The notes under the pieces were generated by a model. It had not been told where the DNA came from and ran no database searches. It worked only from the letters and a program-made list of their open reading frames with translations. The translations under genes were made by a program, and so were the position numbers. DNA of 64,000 bases, taken from contig NZ_SNWR01000001.1 of the NCBI RefSeq assembly GCF_004362215.1, positions 4,136,001 through 4,200,000 of the forward strand, written 5' to 3'. This document shows positions 1 to 7,800 of the stretch, piece by piece; the stretch's first letter is position 1, and each line of letters opens with the position of its first letter. The stretch is from Paractinoplanes brasiliensis. GTDB lineage: Bacteria; Actinomycetota; Actinomycetes; Mycobacteriales; Micromonosporaceae.

Positions 1-420
1 GCCGAGCAGCTTCGACTGGCCGAACGCGGTGGTCTCCCCGATGCGGTTCAGCTCGGCGTTGAGCTGGGACATCTCCTTGTTCGCGGCGGAGGCTGCGGCC
101 GTGTCGGTGGCGCCCGCGTTGGCCGCCTGTACCGATAGGTCGCGCATGCGCTGGAGGATCGAGGTGACCTCGTTCAGCGCGCCCTCAGCGGTCTGGGCGA
201 CGCTGACGCCGTCCTGAGTGTTGCGGACGGCGACCTTGAGACCGCCGACCTGGGCGCGCAGGCCCTCGGAGATGGAGAGGCCGGCCGCGTCGTCGGCCGC
301 GCGGTTGATGCGGAAACCGCTGGACAGCTTCTCCAGCGACTTCGACATCTGGCTGTCGGTGACCGACAGGTTGCGGTAGGCGTTCTGCGCGGCGATGTTC
401 TGGTTGATACGAAGACCCAT
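1..420 (-). CDS. fliC: Flagellin, N-terminal 140 residues (3' end outside window)
   Basis: Filament subunit of the bacterial flagellum. Read on the minus strand from ATG at 420, the protein opens with the flagellin start LRINQNIAAQNAYRNL (residues 3-18), followed by the conserved stretch around SSGFRINRAADDAAGLSISE and a helical D0/D1 region up to residue 140, where the window ends. A strong ribosome site (AAGGAGGA, 427-434) precedes the ATG. The gene is divergent from the hook-associated protein operon. A FliA-like promoter and a leader of about 110 nt with a CsrA-type hairpin lie upstream and are listed separately. Identification is secure; the C-terminus and total length cannot be seen. 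Confidence 0.95.
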   Translation of the reverse strand, partial: MGLRINQNIAAQNAYRNLSVTDSQMSKSLEKLSSGFRINRAADDAAGLSISEGLRAQVGGLKVAVRNTQDGVSVAQTAEGALNEVTSILQRMRDLSVQAANAGATDTAAASAANKEMSQLNAELNRIGETTAFGQSKLLG

Positions 421-426
421 GGGTGC

Positions 427-469
427 TTCCTCCTTGAGGGGTCTTGGAGCCGGCCCATCCATGGGGCCG
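427..469 (-). promoter_or_regulatory. Flagellin mRNA leader: CsrA-type hairpin plus GGA-containing SD
   Basis: In the minus-strand leader the arms 464-469 and 451-456 (CGGCCC/GGGCCG) form a 6-bp stem whose loop CATGGAT (463-457) exposes GGA, about 38 nt upstream of the flagellin ATG. A second GGA lies inside the Shine-Dalgarno sequence AAGGAGGA (434-427). A GGA hairpin loop plus an SD-overlapping GGA is the arrangement by which CsrA represses hag translation in Bacillus, relieved by FliW. Both csrA and fliW are in this window. The fold is seen in the sequence; CsrA binding is inferred. Confidence 0.6.
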
Positions 470-539
470 TGGCGTTACGCCAGTCCGATCGGCGCGGTGC
501 CGACGGTTCATGAAGCAGTGTGCGAGATTTCCTCGCCCT

Positions 540-566
540 TTTCCGGCCAAATCGAAGAAACACGAG
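540..566 (-). promoter_or_regulatory. FliA-like (sigma-28 family) promoter of flagellin
   Basis: On the minus strand CTCG (566-563), a 15-nt spacer and GCCGGAAA (547-540) resemble the motif I recall for Actinoplanes flagellar promoters, roughly CTCA-N15/17-GCCGAA, with one mismatch in each box. The start site would be near 532. The -35 box lies only 5 bp from that of the opposing flgN promoter, so the two are back to back. The match is by eye against a remembered consensus. Confidence 0.5.
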
Positions 567-571
567 CACAA

Positions 572-599
572 CTCACATGAACCCTGAATGCACCGGATC
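572..599 (+). promoter_or_regulatory. FliA-like promoter of the flgN-flgK-flgL-fliW-csrA operon
   Basis: CTCA (572-575), a 16-nt spacer and ACCGGATC (592-599) give a perfect -35 and a looser -10 relative to the CTCA-N15/17-GCCGAA pattern. It points at flgN, whose GTG is at 692. Its position, back to back with the flagellin promoter, supports it. Confidence 0.45.
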
Positions 600-691
600 A
601 GGGGAAATCCCTCAGTGGCGTGGCAGACGTGCCGACGTGTCCGAATGAGCGGGTTCGCCGAGCCCGACCGAAGGCGAGACGGAGGACCAGG

Positions 692-1177
692 GTGAGCCTC
701 ACCGACCTGGCCAGCGTCCTGTGGCGTTCACGTGAGCTGCTCGAGATGCTGCTGTTCAAGCTGGAGGAGGAGCAGTTGCTCCTCGCGGCCAATCGCTCCC
801 GCTGGCTCAGCCACGCCACCCGCGAGGTCGAGGTCGTGCTGGAGCAGATCCGGCAGACCGAGGTCATCCGGGCCGCCTACGCCCAGGACGTCGCGGTCGA
901 GCTCGGGCTTGCCCCGGAGGCGTCACTGGGGGAGCTGGCCGACGCCGCCCCGGTGCCCTGGTCCGACCTTCTGCATCAGCACCGCAAGGCTTTCCTGCTG
1001 CTGACGTCCGAGATCAGCGCCCTGGCGGACGTCAACCGGGACCTGCTCACAGCCGGCCAGCGCGCAGCTCGCGAAACCATGCTCGCGTTCGCCGAAACTG
1101 TGGAAACCTACGGACCGCGGGGCCAGACAGTTTCCGGCGGCGTCCGCCGCTCCAGCTTGGTGGATGAGGCGATCTGA
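692..1177 (+). CDS. flgN: FlgN-like flagellar export chaperone
   Basis: Small cytoplasmic chaperone expected to bind the C-termini of the hook-filament junction proteins FlgK and FlgL before export. The 161-residue product is almost wholly helical, with a Leu/Glu-rich segment near residues 14-30 (LLEMLLFKLEEEQLLL) typical of FlgN-family coiled coils. The GTG at 692 is preferred because GGAGG at 681-685 precedes it and the upstream reading frame is Arg-rich and unlike a protein; the in-frame ATG at 620 has no such site. Its stop lies one base before the flgK start. FlgN proteins diverge strongly, so the name rests on size, helicity and position. Confidence 0.8.
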   Translation: MSLTDLASVLWRSRELLEMLLFKLEEEQLLLAANRSRWLSHATREVEVVLEQIRQTEVIRAAYAQDVAVELGLAPEASLGELADAAPVPWSDLLHQHRKAFLLLTSEISALADVNRDLLTAGQRAARETMLAFAETVETYGPRGQTVSGGVRRSSLVDEAI

Positions 1178-1178
1178 C

Positions 1179-2600
1179 ATGGCTAGCACCTTCAGCGGCA
1201 TCAACACGGCGCTCACCTCGCTCTACGCGCAGCGCCGGGGTCTGGACATCACGGGCCAGAACATCGCGAACGCCAACACCGAGGGATACACCCGGCAACG
1301 GGTGAGCCTGCAGTCGCAGACCGGCAGCCTGAACCCCGGCATCTACTCGACGACGACCCAGGTCGGCAACGGTGTGACAGTGGCCTCCGTGGACCGCGGC
1401 CGCAACGTGTACCTGGAGGAACGCGGGCGCAACGAGCACGCCGGCTCTGCCTACCTCGCCAGGCAGACTGCGGCGTACAGCCAGATCGAGAGCGTGCTGG
1501 CGGAACCGAGCGACACGGCGTTGCAGGCCCGGCTGCACGACATGTGGGACGGCTGGAACGACGTCGCCAACAACTGGCAGGACGCCTCGACCCGGTCCTC
1601 GCTGCTCGAGAAGAGCCGCACCGTGGCGATCACCCTGAACGATGCGCACGCCTCGCTGAACAGCCAGTTCACTGCCGCCTCGACTCAGATGTCCGGGTTC
1701 GTCGATCAGGTCAACACGCTGGCCGAGTCGATCGCCGACATGAACAACCAGGTCGTCGTCGCCCAGTCCTCCGGTCTCGAGGCGAACGAGCTGCAGGACA
1801 GGCGCGATGTCGCGATCATGAAACTGGCGGAGCTGGCCGGCGTAACCACGCAGGCGAAGGCCAACGGCTCGATCAACGTCTATCTGGGTTCGTCTCCGCT
1901 GGTCAGCGACTTCTCGACGCGCACCCTTGAGGCGTCCGGCCCGGAGACGCTCGACTCGTGGGCAGCCGGCACCAACACGGCGCAATTGACGTGGAAGGGC
2001 ACCACCACCCCCGCGGCGGTCGGCGGCACCATGGGGGCGATGCTCGACACGATGAACTCGATCATCCCGGGCATCAAGAAGCAGCTCGACGACGTGGCCG
2101 AAACGCTGGCGACCAGGGTCAACACCCTGCACGCGGGCGCCTATGACAAAAATGGCGGCACCGGCGCGGACTTCTTCGAGGGCTGGTCGGCCACCGACGG
2201 CTGGACGGCGCGCGACATCAAGGTCGCGATCACCGACCCTGACGAGGTCGCTTTCTCGCAGGGAGATCCCAACGGCACCCCGCCCGCGCTCGACAACGAC
2301 GTCGCCGACATGCTGGCGGCGCTCGGCACCGACCCGAACGGCCCGGACCAGACATATCAGAAGATGATCGGGCAGCTGGGCGTGTCGGCGCAGTCGGCGG
2401 CGCGGCGCAGCGAGATCCAGGACGCGGTCCGCGATCAGATCGACACCTCCCGGCAGGCGGAATCGGGCGTCAACCTCGACGAGGAGATGACCAACCTGCT
2501 GACGTTCCAGCGCGGGTACGAGGCGGCCTCCCGTGTGCTGACCACCATCGACTCGATGCTCGATCAGCTCATCAACCGCACCGGCCTCGTCGGCCGATGA
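1179..2600 (+). CDS. flgK: Flagellar hook-associated protein 1 (FlgK)
   Basis: First hook-filament junction protein, secreted through the flagellar type III system. The 473-residue product begins with the conserved FlgK N-terminus (STFSGINTALTSLYAQRRGL, then DITGQNIANANTEGYTRQR) and ends with the matching C-terminal helix containing GVNLDEEMTNLLTFQRGYEA and a run to SMLDQLINR; these terminal helices form the D0 domain. The centre is the variable exposed domain. The ATG at 1179 directly follows the flgN stop, implying translational coupling. Length is in the usual actinobacterial range. Confidence 0.95.
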   Translation: MASTFSGINTALTSLYAQRRGLDITGQNIANANTEGYTRQRVSLQSQTGSLNPGIYSTTTQVGNGVTVASVDRGRNVYLEERGRNEHAGSAYLARQTAAYSQIESVLAEPSDTALQARLHDMWDGWNDVANNWQDASTRSSLLEKSRTVAITLNDAHASLNSQFTAASTQMSGFVDQVNTLAESIADMNNQVVVAQSSGLEANELQDRRDVAIMKLAELAGVTTQAKANGSINVYLGSSPLVSDFSTRTLEASGPETLDSWAAGTNTAQLTWKGTTTPAAVGGTMGAMLDTMNSIIPGIKKQLDDVAETLATRVNTLHAGAYDKNGGTGADFFEGWSATDGWTARDIKVAITDPDEVAFSQGDPNGTPPALDNDVADMLAALGTDPNGPDQTYQKMIGQLGVSAQSAARRSEIQDAVRDQIDTSRQAESGVNLDEEMTNLLTFQRGYEAASRVLTTIDSMLDQLINRTGLVGR

Positions 2601-2626
2601 TCGGGCACGGCGGTAGGGGGTAGAAC

Positions 2627-3562
2627 GTGACGATTCCCAGCAGGGTCACCGACACCAGCATGAAGTCACGCATGCTGGGCGACCTGAATCGCGCCATGGC
2701 GCGCGGCCAGAAATTGCAGGAACAGATTTCCAGCGGCAAGCAGCTGAGCCGGCCGTCGGACTCGCCGACCGGCACGGTCAGTTCACTTCAGCTCCGCGGC
2801 GAAATGCGCGCGACCCAGCAGTACGCGCGCAATGCCGACGACGGGCTGGGCTGGCTGGGAACCATTCAGGACAAGCTCGGCGCCGCCTCGGGTCAGATCA
2901 TCCGCGTACGGGATCTGACTCTGCAGGGTCTCAGCTCGGCGAACAACGACTCGGCCCGCGCCGCGCTGGCCGTCGAGATCGAGAACATTCGCGACTCTCT
3001 GGTCTCCGAGGCGAATGCCAAGTACATGGGCCGGCCGGTTTTCGGCGGGACCACGCCGGGTGGTGTCGCTTTCGAGGCGGCGAACGCCGACGATGTCGCG
3101 AACGGGCGCGCTGTGGCGGTCGGGGACATCGTGTACCGGGGCAACGAGGGCACGACCTCGCGGACCGTGGGAGCCAACGCCAAGGTTCGCATCGAGGCCA
3201 ACGGCAAGGAAGCCTTCGGTGACGGCGACACACAGCTCTTCAAGGTGCTCGACGACATCTCCAAGGCGTTGCGCGGCAACAACGACGCGGATCTCGACGA
3301 AGCTCTGGGGAACCTCGATACGGCCCACGATTTACTAAAGTCCACTCTTTCGGACGTTGGCGCCCGATATAATCGGATTACGCAGATGAAGCAGTCCGCT
3401 GATGATCACTTGCTGTCCGTGACGTCGCAGCTGTCCGATATCGAGGATGTCGACCTGCCCAAAGCGATCATGGAATTGCAGATCCAGCAGACGTCTTATC
3501 AGGCCGCCCTGGCCGCCTCGGCCAAGGTGATCCAGCCCTCGCTCATCGATTTCCTGAGGTGA
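2627..3562 (+). CDS. flgL: Flagellar hook-associated protein 3 (FlgL)
   Basis: Second hook-filament junction protein, flagellin-like at both ends. The 311 residues start with RVTDTSMKSRMLGDLNRAMA and an ISSGKQLSRPSDSPTGT segment (flagellin-type D0/D1) and finish with the amphipathic helix LQIQQTSYQAALAASAKVI. GTG at 2627 follows an AGGGGG ribosome site 26 nt after flgK stops. Its stop codon overlaps the possible GTG start of fliW, so the operon is tightly packed. Confidence 0.94.
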   Translation: MTIPSRVTDTSMKSRMLGDLNRAMARGQKLQEQISSGKQLSRPSDSPTGTVSSLQLRGEMRATQQYARNADDGLGWLGTIQDKLGAASGQIIRVRDLTLQGLSSANNDSARAALAVEIENIRDSLVSEANAKYMGRPVFGGTTPGGVAFEAANADDVANGRAVAVGDIVYRGNEGTTSRTVGANAKVRIEANGKEAFGDGDTQLFKVLDDISKALRGNNDADLDEALGNLDTAHDLLKSTLSDVGARYNRITQMKQSADDHLLSVTSQLSDIEDVDLPKAIMELQIQQTSYQAALAASAKVIQPSLIDFLR

Positions 3563-3564
3563 CC

Positions 3565-4002
3565 ATGACTATTCGTACCGCGACCCGACCGATTGAGGCC
3601 ACGATGTCCGACCCGTCGCTGGGTCTGCCGACCATCACGATGGCGGTGCCGATGCCCGGCTTCCCGGCGCACCGGGAGTTCGTGCTCGTGCGGCTCAACG
3701 AAGACGGCCTGCTCTATGCGCTCACGTCGACCGAGGACCCGGATCTGCGCTTCCTCGTGGCGCCCCCGGAGCCGTTCTTCCCGGACTACGCGCCCGAGAT
3801 CGAGTCCGAGGTCTTCGCCGCGCTCAACACGAAGGACCCCGACCGTCTGCTGCTGCTGACCGTGATCACGGCCGGCGCCAACGAGACCACCGCCAACCTG
3901 ATGGCCCCGATCGTGGTCGACCGGGACAGCATGCGCGCCATTCAGGTGGTGCTCAGCGGCACGGGGTTCCCCGTCCGCGCGGTCATGAACCCGGTCTACT
4001 GA
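3565..4002 (+). CDS. fliW: Flagellar assembly factor FliW
   Basis: FliW binds CsrA and flagellin by partner switching: free FliW sequesters CsrA so that flagellin mRNA is translated. The 145-residue protein shows the family core, including FLVAPPEPFFPDYAPEI near residues 58-74 and LLLLTVITAG and TANLMAPIVVD further on, ending near the usual length. I chose ATG 3565 because GAGG (3556-3559) lies 5 nt upstream. A GTG at 3559, overlapping the flgL stop, would add two residues. The fliW-csrA pairing immediately after flgL is the common Gram-positive arrangement. Confidence 0.93.
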   Translation: MTIRTATRPIEATMSDPSLGLPTITMAVPMPGFPAHREFVLVRLNEDGLLYALTSTEDPDLRFLVAPPEPFFPDYAPEIESEVFAALNTKDPDRLLLLTVITAGANETTANLMAPIVVDRDSMRAIQVVLSGTGFPVRAVMNPVY

Positions 4003-4090
4003 CGTTCTCGCCGGCGCGGTCGTTCGTACGGTCGACGGTCGCGCCTGACTCGCGATGCTGTCCGTCCACGGATGGAGGAGGGCACCGACG

Positions 4091-4333
4091 ATGCTCGTAC
4101 TGACCCGGCGCTCCGGGGAGAGCGTGATGATCGGCGACGACGTCATCATCACCGTGCTCGAAGCGCGTGGAGACGTGATCCGGCTGGGCATCCAGGCTCC
4201 GCGTGACGTGCAGGTGCATCGCGAGGAGGTGTACCGGGAGCTGCAGGCCTCGAACCGGGAGGCTGCCTCGCCCACACAGGACGAAGTGCGGGCGGTCAGC
4301 AAGATGATGAAACCGCCGTTCACATCGGACTGA
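4091..4333 (+). CDS. csrA: Carbon storage regulator CsrA, translational repressor
   Basis: Dimeric RNA-binding protein recognising GGA in hairpin loops. The 80 residues begin MLVLTRRSGESVMIGDD and carry the second RNA-binding strand VQVHREEVYREL (about 41-52); the Arg residues near both ends that contact RNA are present. The tail after residue 55 is longer than in E. coli CsrA, as often found next to FliW. The ATG at 4091 follows a GGAGGAGGG stretch in the preceding 20 nt. A likely target is the flagellin leader at 427-469. Confidence 0.95.
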   Translation: MLVLTRRSGESVMIGDDVIITVLEARGDVIRLGIQAPRDVQVHREEVYRELQASNREAASPTQDEVRAVSKMMKPPFTSD

Positions 4334-4341
4334 TATTGCCT

Positions 4342-4375
4342 CGAACGCCCCGTTGCCACCGCGACGGGGCGTTCG
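4342..4375 (+). terminator. Hairpin terminator of the flagellar operon
   Basis: Twelve-bp perfect stem (4342-4353 with 4364-4375) and a 10-nt loop, starting 8 nt after the csrA stop. There is no T tract, which is usual for actinobacterial hairpin terminators. Confidence 0.75.
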
Positions 4376-4478
4376 CCGTTTCGGTGGAAAACGAAGAATC
4401 CGCACCCTTCCGGCCGGAAGAGCTGAAAGATGTTCATTACCGCTCGCGTGGTGTTGTTCCGGCTTCGAAGGGGGATCG

Positions 4479-6023
4479 ATGTCGCGGTTGGCCGAACTCG
4501 GTATCGCCAAGCGTCTCGCCTTGATCGTGGGGGCGGGCGCCGTCATGCTGGCCGCTCTCGCCGCCATCTCCCTCAGCGGGCAGAACCGGTTGGCCGAACA
4601 GAGCTACGCGGTCTCCCAGCTGCAGACCTGCCAGGCGGCGCTGAACCACCTCGACACCCGCCAGAGCGAGCTCAAGGTGGACGCCTACCGCTCGGCCCTG
4701 GGGCAGGACGTGACCCAGGACGTCGTCGACGACGTGCAGTCGGCCACCGAGGCCGCCGACGCCGTACAGTCCTGCGGGCTGACCGATGACATGGCGGCGA
4801 CGTTCACCCAGAACCGCCCGGACTTCGTGGCGTTCGGCGAGTTCATCGCCGCTTACGTGGCCTCCACCGACAAGCGCACCCGGATCGGCGAGATCGCCGA
4901 GCGCAACAACGTCACCGACGACGCGCTCGGCGCTCTGGTCGACCGGGTCACCGCCGCCGTCGACGCCGAACACGGCGAGATGGCCACCACCGTCAGCCGT
5001 ACCCGTACGCTCTCGATCGTTGTCGCCGGGGTCGGGCTCCTGCTGCTGATCGGCCTGGCGATTCCGCTGGCCCGCTCGATCCTGGTGCCGGTGCGCACCC
5101 TCGGGGCCGTCATCGACGCCCTGGCGCGGGGTGACCTGACCGGGCGCAGCGGCATCACCAGCCGCGACGAGCTCGGCACGATGGCGGCCGGCCTGGACGG
5201 CGCGCTCGAGTCGATCCGAGGGTCGCTCGAGATGATCGGCCGGGACGCGGACGCCCTCGCGGGGGCGTCCAGTGAGCTGTCGGCGGTGGCCGCCCAGATC
5301 GCCCAGGCGGCCGGTGACACCGACCGGCAGACCGCGGCGGCCGCGACCGAGGCGGACGAGATCTCCCGCAATGTGCAGTCGGTGGCGGCCGGATCCGAGC
5401 AGATGGGCCTGGCCATCCGCGAGATCTCCCGCAACACCAGCGAATCGGCGCAGATCGCGGCGGTCGCGGTGTCCGAGGCGGCGCGCGCGACCGAGACCGT
5501 ACGCCAGCTCGGCGACTCGTCGGCCGAGATCGGCAACGTCATCAAGCTGATCACCTCGATCGCCGAGCAGACCAACCTGCTGGCGCTGAACGCCACCATC
5601 GAGGCGGCCCGCGCGGGCGAGGCCGGCAAGGGGTTCGCCGTGGTCGCCAGCGAGGTCAAGGACCTGGCCCAGGAGACCGCCCGCGCGACCGAGGACATCG
5701 GCACCCGAGTCTCCGCGATCCAGCAGGACACCGGCGGCGCGGTCGAGGTGATCTCGCGGATCAGCGAGGTCATCGGCCAGATCAACGAGTTCCAGACGAC
5801 GATCGCCTCGGCCGTCGAGGAGCAGACGGCGACGACGGGCGAGATGAGCCGGAGCATCGCCGAGGTGGCCGGCGGGTCGGCCCGCATCGCCAACAACATC
5901 TCGGAGGTGGCGAGCGCCAGCGCCACGGCCGTGCAAGGGGTCGAGCAGACCCGGCAGGCGTCGGACGGGGTGGCCCGTACGGCGGACGACCTGCGCAACC
6001 TGGTGAGCGCCTTCCGCATCTGA
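4479..6023 (+). CDS. Methyl-accepting chemotaxis protein
   Basis: Transmembrane chemoreceptor that would control a CheA kinase. The 514-residue protein has a TM helix at about 11-32, a helical extracytoplasmic sensor of about 160 residues, a second TM near 180-202, a HAMP domain and a cytoplasmic signalling coiled coil. The hairpin tip is canonical: IAEQTNLLALNATIEAARAG followed by EAGKGFAVVASEVK. No C-terminal CheR-binding pentapeptide is present. ATG 4479 is preferred over upstream in-frame codons because GAAGGGGG (4467-4474) precedes it and the first TM follows directly. It sits just after the flagellar operon but behind its terminator, so it is probably separately transcribed. Confidence 0.95.
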   Translation: MSRLAELGIAKRLALIVGAGAVMLAALAAISLSGQNRLAEQSYAVSQLQTCQAALNHLDTRQSELKVDAYRSALGQDVTQDVVDDVQSATEAADAVQSCGLTDDMAATFTQNRPDFVAFGEFIAAYVASTDKRTRIGEIAERNNVTDDALGALVDRVTAAVDAEHGEMATTVSRTRTLSIVVAGVGLLLLIGLAIPLARSILVPVRTLGAVIDALARGDLTGRSGITSRDELGTMAAGLDGALESIRGSLEMIGRDADALAGASSELSAVAAQIAQAAGDTDRQTAAAATEADEISRNVQSVAAGSEQMGLAIREISRNTSESAQIAAVAVSEAARATETVRQLGDSSAEIGNVIKLITSIAEQTNLLALNATIEAARAGEAGKGFAVVASEVKDLAQETARATEDIGTRVSAIQQDTGGAVEVISRISEVIGQINEFQTTIASAVEEQTATTGEMSRSIAEVAGGSARIANNISEVASASATAVQGVEQTRQASDGVARTADDLRNLVSAFRI

Positions 6024-6129
6024 TGCACGCACCCGGACTGCACCGGCTGCGGACCGCTGTTGTCAACGGCAGACCCTCACTCTCTTGTCAGACGGGAAGA
6101 GCCCGTCGACGTGAGGCCGGGGAGAGACA

Positions 6130-6873
6130 GTGGGCGCGGAGCGGGAATCAGTCATCGGCGCGGTCAGCGCCGTCGACGCGCTGGACCTGACGGCCGATGC
6201 GCATGTGCACACCGGCTTCTCGGCCGGCCGGGACGCCGTCGGTGTGGTCGTCTCGGCGGCCGACCAGATGGGGCTGGCCGGGCTCACCTTCGCCGACCAG
6301 GTCGGTCCGGAGACGACCTGGCTCGCCACCTACGCCGACTCGGTGCGCCGCGCCCAACGGCGTACGGAGGTCACGCTGCGCATCGCGGCCGAGGTCGAGG
6401 TGGTTCGTCCCGACGGGTGGCTCGCGTTGCCGCCCGACATCAGCGCCCTCGAAGCGCTCTCGGTGGCTGTCTCGCGTCTTCCGCAGCCCGCCGGCGTGGC
6501 CGGGGCCCGGGAGGTGCGCGCCCAGCTGGCCGCGGGCGAGATCACCGCCGACCAGGTTGCCGAGGAGCTGGTCAAGGCCACCGTACGCGGCATCGAGCGC
6601 GCCTCCCGGTACGCGCCGGCCCAGCTCGCCCGTCCGCTCGGCCTGCTGGCCCAGGTCGGGCTGGACGACGCTGTCCTGGGGCCCGACCTGATCGACGCGT
6701 TGACCACCGCCTGCCGCGAGACCGGCACCCTGGTCGAGGTCAGCGAGGCTTGGCGGTCGCCGTCGCCGCGGGTGGTGGCGATGTTCCGTGCGGCTGGGGT
6801 GGCGATGGTCCCCGCGAGTGACGCCCGGTACGCCACTGAGGTCGGCCGCTGGCAGTACGTCCGCCGGGTCTGA
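6130..6873 (+). CDS. PHP-domain protein, possibly with degenerate metal site
   Basis: The 247-residue protein begins with the PHP motif DAHVHTGFS (His25 and His27), as in histidinol-phosphatase and PolX phosphoesterases, and ends with SDARY. In active PHP enzymes the second motif is normally TDH and the last SDAH. Here they read FADQ and SDAR, so at least two metal-binding His are missing. Length and fold would fit a histidinol-phosphatase-like TIM barrel, but activity is doubtful. It starts at a GTG after GGGGAGAGA, 106 nt after the chemoreceptor. No substrate can be proposed. Confidence 0.7.
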   Translation: MGAERESVIGAVSAVDALDLTADAHVHTGFSAGRDAVGVVVSAADQMGLAGLTFADQVGPETTWLATYADSVRRAQRRTEVTLRIAAEVEVVRPDGWLALPPDISALEALSVAVSRLPQPAGVAGAREVRAQLAAGEITADQVAEELVKATVRGIERASRYAPAQLARPLGLLAQVGLDDAVLGPDLIDALTTACRETGTLVEVSEAWRSPSPRVVAMFRAAGVAMVPASDARYATEVGRWQYVRRV

Positions 6874-6955
6874 GCGAAACCGGTCGCTTGTCGTAACAGT
6901 CTCCGTACTCTCAGTCATGCCAGCAGGAGGAACGCTTAGGCATGGGAGAGTTGCG

Positions 6956-7744
6956 ATGAGTATGGTTCAGCAGGCCATCGAGGTGAGTGCTCCGTTGCAC
7001 ACGGTGTACGAACAGCTCGCCGCGTTCGAAAACTACCCACAGTTCATGAGCGGCGTGCAAGAGGTCACCCCGATCGGCCGTGACCGGACCCATTGGATCA
7101 TGGAGGTCGAGGGGCACCGCCGCGAGTTCGACGCGCAGATCACCGAGTGTTCGCCGGACAAGCGCGTTTCCTGGGCGACGATGGACGGGCCGCTGCTCGC
7201 CGAGACCATCACGCTGCGGCCGATGGGCGAGACCAAGACGCAGGTGGTGGCCCAGCTCGAGGCCGACATCGCCTTCCTGATGCCGAACGACCGGCACGGG
7301 CAGGCGTCGCTCAACAAGCGCCTCAAGTCCGACCTGACCACCTTCAAGACCCTGGTCGAGAGCGGCGCCCTCGGCGTCAGCACGAAGAACCTGGCCCGCC
7401 CCGTGCCGTCGCCGGCCGCCGTCGCCGCCCGGACCCGGAGCCGGGCGCATCCCGGTGCGGGCTGGGGCACCAGCGCCGGGGAGCACAGCAACGCCAGCCG
7501 GACCGACCTGCCCTACCACGGCATGTCGGCGTCCACGATGGGCACCCGGGTCGACATCACCTCGGCCCCGGGCATCAGCAGCCCGCGGGACCTCGACGAC
7601 GTGCTGGCGCCGGGGCGCCGGATCGGCCGGCCCGGCGGGGACGGGGGCGCCAGCGCGCCGATGGGCGGCCGCCCCAACCAGAAGGACGCCTGGGGCGACG
7701 GCATGATCAACGAAGAGGACCGCGGAAGCGCCCACGACTGGTAA
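6956..7744 (+). CDS. SRPBCC (START-like) family protein with long disordered tail
   Basis: Residues 1-145 form a START-like/polyketide-cyclase fold: it starts with VQQAIEVSAPLHTVYEQLAAF, continues through YPQFMSGV and ends with a helix around LKSDLTTFKTLVE. These domains bind hydrophobic ligands, and related actinobacterial proteins are annotated cyclase/dehydrase. The remaining 115 residues are Pro, Gly, Ser and Arg rich, presumably disordered, ending in an acidic segment (INEEDRGSAHDW). ATG 6956 follows GGGAGAG. The ligand is unknown. Confidence 0.8.
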   Translation: MSMVQQAIEVSAPLHTVYEQLAAFENYPQFMSGVQEVTPIGRDRTHWIMEVEGHRREFDAQITECSPDKRVSWATMDGPLLAETITLRPMGETKTQVVAQLEADIAFLMPNDRHGQASLNKRLKSDLTTFKTLVESGALGVSTKNLARPVPSPAAVAARTRSRAHPGAGWGTSAGEHSNASRTDLPYHGMSASTMGTRVDITSAPGISSPRDLDDVLAPGRRIGRPGGDGGASAPMGGRPNQKDAWGDGMINEEDRGSAHDW

Positions 7745-7760
7745 CAACGACAAGCCACCG

Positions 7761-7794
7761 GACCGTCCGCCTCGCCCACGCGACGCGGGCGGTC
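7761..7794. terminator. Bidirectional hairpin terminator
   Basis: Arms 7761-7770 and 7785-7794 pair over 10 bp (one T-G wobble) between the convergent START-like gene and the histidine kinase that stops at 7801. Confidence 0.6.
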
Positions 7795-7800
7795 CGCCGT

